From contig CAIIXF020000010.1 in assembly GCA_903813345.2 (NCBI GenBank), positions 18,365,181 to 18,429,180 on the forward strand: a stretch of 64,000 bases of DNA, given 5' to 3'. Below the pieces are notes generated by a model. It was given only the letters and a program-made list of their open reading frames with translations. It was not told the origin of the DNA and searched no databases. Positions 62,801 to 64,000 of the stretch are shown here, one piece after another (the stretch's first letter is position 1; every line of letters begins with the position of its first letter). This DNA is from Owenia fusiformis. Lineage: Eukaryota > Annelida > Polychaeta > Sabellida > Oweniidae. A program made the translations under genes and the position numbers.

Positions 62801-63325
62801 GGTATGACATCATCTAGTGTTGGGGAAGAGAAGAAACACAATAAAAGACTCACAAAATCAATTGATCAATTTGAAGAAATCATGAATAACCTGAAGTTAC
62901 CCTACCCTAAACAAATAGGTATAGTTCTGTTTTTATTATGTTGATTGGCATCCAGGGTGGGTCAGCCAAAATTTAGGGCTTATATCAAATAATTGAATTA
63001 CAGAATGGGTTACAGGTGGGCCATTGTTTAGATACTGCACTCTGTCCATATGTGAATATGAAACCTCATTGGACTCGTACATTCTACAATAAGAGAAAAT
63101 AAAGGATCTGACTTTTACCAGGAAAATACCACAAAGCAAGTTGCAGCCATTTTATGTTCATGTAGATAATGATTAAACTGTAGATAGCTACCACTAAAAG
63201 CCGAACATGTCAAGTCAAAAAGGTTTTCAGATATATTATTGTATTAGCACTTGCTATGTATTGTGTTTTCAGACACAGCACTGCCAGCCAATTTAGTGTG
63301 CGGAATACAAGATGATGTAGCATAA
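53876..63325 (+). CDS. ETHE1: Mitochondrial persulfide dioxygenase
   Basis: Seven exons, 53876-54010, 58618-58762, 60871-61056, 61544-61636, 61995-62084, 62802-62918 and 63273-63325, join in frame to 272 residues (human 254). ETHE1 oxidises glutathione persulfide to sulfite in the mitochondrial sulfide pathway, using one Fe(II). Exon 1 encodes a basic, Ser/Thr-rich N-terminus ([16 protein letters not shown]...) without acids near the start, a typical mitochondrial import signal. The metallo-beta-lactamase fold shows [19 protein letters not shown], the THVHADH metal motif (Val replaces Cys of the human HCHADH), [25 protein letters not shown] and YPAHDY; the iron ligands His, Asp and His are all present. 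The C-terminus ends with [11 protein letters not shown]. Introns 2-6 are phase 1; intron 1 is phase 0. Confidence 0.97.
54522..55498. mobile_element. hAT-like element in ETHE1 intron 1
   Basis: The ends cagaggcggatccag and gatccgctggtg are inverted, and TTGAG flanks both sides (54517-54521, 55499-55503). Poly-G and C-rich tracts lie inside the ends. A perfect internal hairpin, 12-bp arms acagaccgaata at 54584-54610, sits near the left end. No transposase was seen. CAG-starting ends suggest hAT, though hAT normally leaves 8-bp duplications. Confidence 0.72.
57138..57361. repeat. Degraded pogo-type MITE
   Basis: Repeated gttttggtacctct, gtgttccac and cctatagaggtgttccac words lie between taaaacccatgta at the left and ggttatactgta at the right. 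The ends are loosely complementary. Confidence 0.4.
57855..57954. repeat. 18-bp inverted repeat
   Basis: ttgcctgttgttttcatt (57855-57872) is perfectly mirrored at 57937-57954. Related gttgttttcac words lie just upstream, near 57785. Confidence 0.65.
59928..59992 (+). repeat. (ccgt)n microsatellite
   Basis: About 15 copies of the tetranucleotide, with a few cgta and ctgt variants, in ETHE1 intron 2. It is followed by the ~135-bp repeats. Confidence 0.9.
60000..60700 (+). repeat. ~135-bp tandem repeat with gttcatatttgg core
   Basis: actc(a/g)aaaagtagtggagc, then gattttgttcatatttggt, recurs near 60294, 60431 and 60560, with an older version near 60000. Between copies lie aaaatggc(g/c)gcc words that pair with each other. 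The (ccgt)n tract followed by these units is probably one dispersed element family. Confidence 0.78.
62137..62297. mobile_element. Pogo/Tigger-type MITE in ETHE1 intron 5
   Basis: tacagtaaaacctgt and its near-complement acaggtttcactgta bound 161 bp with TA at both ends. CAGTAAAACC is a common pogo/Tigger terminus. It starts just 52 bp after exon 5. Confidence 0.7.
62485..62795 (+). repeat. Tandem repeat of catgttaattgtactttatg
   Basis: About ten units of 23-30 bp (atgttaattgtactttatgccatc with tgccaacc variants) run to within ~10 bp of the acceptor of ETHE1 exon 6. The final units supply its T-rich stretch (cttttgccaactgtactttg). Confidence 0.85.
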
Positions 63326-64000
63326 TGGACTGAAATTTAGGTGACTACAGACATTAACCATTCGACATCAATAAGGGAATGTGGCAGCTGCCATTTAGAA
63401 GCAACCAAGATGCTTATGTTAAAGGTGGGCCTTGTTGGAAGTATTGGACAGTGTTTGCACATGGCATTAATATGCAAACCTACATGTGATTTGTCTAAGT
63501 TTATAAGCCAGGGGTACATTACCAGGGAGTCACTACCTGAAGCTTCTGTTTATTTATGATGCTTGAATTAGTTGAATCTTGATGTCATAGTCAGAGAACA
63601 ACTTTAATAAGGTTTTTGGTAAGGTCTCTTAGCATTTCTGGAGTTGAGAATTTATTTTTTCTCATACTATGACATCATATTTTCAAAAGTCAACAACAAT
63701 GAAATCATCAACTTTTGTTAGATGCACTGGTAATGTACCCCAGATTACTCATATTATTCATTCTATTCAGCCTACCTTATTTTAAATGTAAGACTGAATA
63801 TAGGATTCACAATAATTCACGCGCAACTGGTGTACATTAACATGTTTACTGCAACATTGAAACTGTGGCCTGTGGAGTAAATGTATATACAGGTATTACA
63901 GGAATATATTGGCACTGGCAGTAGACATAACTTATTGTTTAAGATCGATGTATTGTCTGAATTATTGCATGCAAAATCATTCATGTTTTTGCAATATTTG
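63326..64000. other. ETHE1 3' flank; no further gene seen
   Basis: The region after the ETHE1 stop presumably starts with its 3' UTR. No clear AATAAA was noted close by, and no next gene is recognisable. Confidence 0.4.

Overview
This is a nuclear genome window from an animal. Coding sequence is split by many introns with canonical GT/AG sites. The DNA is AT-rich and dense in short inverted-repeat transposons, tandem repeats and G-tract repeats of the kind common in marine invertebrates. Every gene I can identify is animal or general eukaryotic. The sequence alone does not fix the phylum; an invertebrate such as a lophotrochozoan, a non-vertebrate deuterostome or a cnidarian is most likely.

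Five genes can be read. (1) On the + strand, a gliomedin/colmedin-type gene runs from 10622 to 30676. Eleven small collagen exons and three Thr/Pro-rich linker exons precede one large exon that encodes the whole olfactomedin domain. Its 5' end, expected to carry a cytoplasmic tail and membrane anchor, is not securely found. (2) On the - strand, POLR2M (GRINL1A/Gdown1, a subunit of RNA polymerase II) lies at 42431-44769 in five exons. (3) On the - strand, GPN2, an RNA polymerase assembly GTPase, lies at 48556-51073 in four exons. (4) On the - strand, ANAPC13, a subunit of the anaphase-promoting complex, lies at 51127-51351, only 53 bp upstream of the GPN2 start codon. (5) On the + strand, ETHE1, the mitochondrial persulfide dioxygenase, lies at 53876-63325 in seven exons and is divergent from ANAPC13. 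A palindromic NRF-1-type site sits in the short gap between them.

Layout. Positions 1-10.6 kb have no convincing gene, but hold a hairpin cluster, several MITEs and a recurring 16-bp motif. Positions 10.6-30.7 kb are the collagen/olfactomedin gene, whose introns carry three ~1-kb foldback or mariner-like elements. Positions 31.4-40.8 kb are a striking ~9.4-kb repeat island with inverted ends, each made of tandem ~600-bp units; it contains nested elements, a 21-bp minisatellite and a perfect hairpin. Positions 41-53.9 kb hold the three minus-strand housekeeping genes, with three copies of one ~210-bp MITE. Positions 53.9-64 kb hold ETHE1 and its repeat-filled introns.

The most unusual items are the ANAPC13-GPN2 pair, which looks dicistronic; the 9.4-kb inverted island; and a possible alternative terminal exon in the collagen gene that would replace the olfactomedin domain with a hydrophobic tail.
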